From Trichuris trichiura (taxonomy: Eukaryota; Nematoda; Enoplea; Trichinellida; Trichuridae), in contig JBAJFE010000062.1 in the NCBI GenBank assembly GCA_037903355.1, forward strand, positions 1,302,001-1,366,000: 64,000 nucleotides of DNA, read 5' to 3'. The notes beneath the pieces were generated by a model. The model saw nothing but the letters and a program-made list of their open reading frames with translations. It had not been told where the DNA came from and ran no database searches. The position numbers and the translations under genes were made by a program. Positions 63,286 to 64,000 of this stretch are shown in pieces. Numbering within the stretch: position 1 is the stretch's first letter; each line of letters opens with the position of its first letter.

Positions 63286-64000
63286 TCAGTCGAGCTGGAA
63301 GGCATTCGACTTGTAGCCTTCAAGCACGGAAGAGATGAAGTCAACAACGGCGCGGTAACTGGTTGCTTGTGGATCTTCAGGTTTGCATAGATAAAAATGC
63401 CGTTCCTTCAAACGGTAAACCGGGCCGGGAACGCTGCCTGCCGAATTTTCGGCAACCAGCATGACGTTCCATTTGATGTACGCCACTTTTGTTGGAATCG
63501 TTTCAACAAAGGACAAACAGGCTATGCGTCTCCTGCGCTGGATAAGCAAAAAGTCTTCGTGCAACTTGAGCAGGTAAGGCGAACCTTAAAAAGAAGATCA
63601 TTTTCAACAAAACCTGCCTGCCGCCAATAGGCCAACCCTCTTTGAGCATGTTCACTTCGACCGACGGTAAAATGAATGTGTTCAAAGCGCCTTTTGTTGA
63701 AACGGTTGCTAAGGTGCTGCCCAGGTGAGGCGTTCCGTAGAAGACGCAGGCAATTGTATTTTTTAAAATTGACCTTTCCGACGGGGCAGCTGAGCTGTCC
63801 GTGTCCAAACCGCGCAGCATTTCTTTAACTATCAAACCTTAAATTTAAAAAACTGTTAAAACAACAAATCAATGGCGCAATGCATAACCAACCGCCCATA
63901 GAGTGCGAAACCCAAATTATAGGCCGTTTGCCAACGCCGGCTTTGGCCAACTTGGACGCCAGCTCTCTGCTTCTGGGCACTATTGTGCATCTTTGAAATT
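63286..64000 (-). CDS. serac1: SERAC1-like serine hydrolase, 3' part
   Basis: SERAC1 is an alpha/beta-hydrolase of mitochondria-ER contacts involved in phosphatidylglycerol remodelling. Exons within the window: 63979-63893, 63837-63637 and 63584-63286; earlier exons lie beyond 64000. The serine nucleophile motif W-V-S-H-S-M-G-G spans the first intron, followed by LIVKEMLRG. Next come N-T-I-A-C-V-F-Y-G-T-P-H-L-G-S, LPSVEVNMLKEG, and the C-terminal L-S-F-V-E-T-I-P-T, VYRLKERHFYLCKPEDP (the H-x-x-x-C-K-P segment supplies the usual catalytic-histidine neighbourhood) and a closing helix. Introns are 55 and 52 bp, and all phases are 1. Agreement with the family is continuous. The gene is truncated by the window edge only. 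Confidence 0.9.

Overview
This is eukaryotic nuclear DNA, read as one chromosome piece of an invertebrate. I infer a clade I (Trichuris/Trichinella-like) nematode. The clues are many introns of about 42-70 bp next to a few of kilobase size, pyrimidine-rich TTTCAG/TTTTAG acceptors sitting close to start codons (as expected with spliced-leader trans-splicing), and a secreted gene with five WAP-like modules, a gene type common in whipworms. The nuclear identity is certain; the species assignment is inference.

Most real genes are intron-split, so I rebuilt exons by hand from reading frame, splice dinucleotides and phase. Eight genes can be named by family. They are Gemin7 (+, 2477-2764), PQBP1 (-, 10020-11106, seven exons), RNA polymerase subunit RPB8 (+, 13794-18921, four exons), a Tudor protein (-, 27121-28737), a secreted five-module WAP-like protein (+, 32500-36827, six exons), a TMEM230-like membrane protein (+, 41718-42116), RSL1D1 with a ribosomal L1 domain (-, 48124-55203, eight exons), and the 3' part of SERAC1 (-, 63286 to beyond 64000). 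A two-finger C2H2 protein (+, 56432-58898) is clear as a class but not as an ortholog. Two neighbouring minus-strand genes (22647-23135 and 24397-24810) encode small proteins starting MGCCCS and MGSCCS, a dual-acylation signature. Several further genes or exons are real-looking but unidentified (4214-4843, 6192-6425, 7837-8127, 9427-10056, 21098-21589, 44891-45268, 59274-60796).

Layout: 1-9 kb holds Gemin7 and unidentified genes. 10-19 kb holds the divergent PQBP1/RPB8 pair, RPB8 having a 3.4 kb first intron. 19-32 kb is sparse, with the acylated pair and the Tudor gene. 32.5-37 kb is the WAP gene. 37-48 kb is mostly intergenic, with fold-back elements around the TMEM230-like gene. 48-55 kb is RSL1D1, whose two giant introns fill most of the interval. 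56-61 kb is the zinc-finger gene and an unresolved coding-like zone. 61.5-62.4 kb is a four-copy 221-bp tandem array. The window ends inside SERAC1.

The genes do not form one pathway. Housekeeping RNA functions are over-represented (snRNP assembly, splicing/transcription coupling, Pol I/II/III subunit, nucleolar L1 protein), which looks like ordinary gene neighbourhood. The unusual material is the six-cysteine WAP array, the acylated gene pair, the fold-back elements, the 221-bp array, and three short stop-free introns whose length is a multiple of three.
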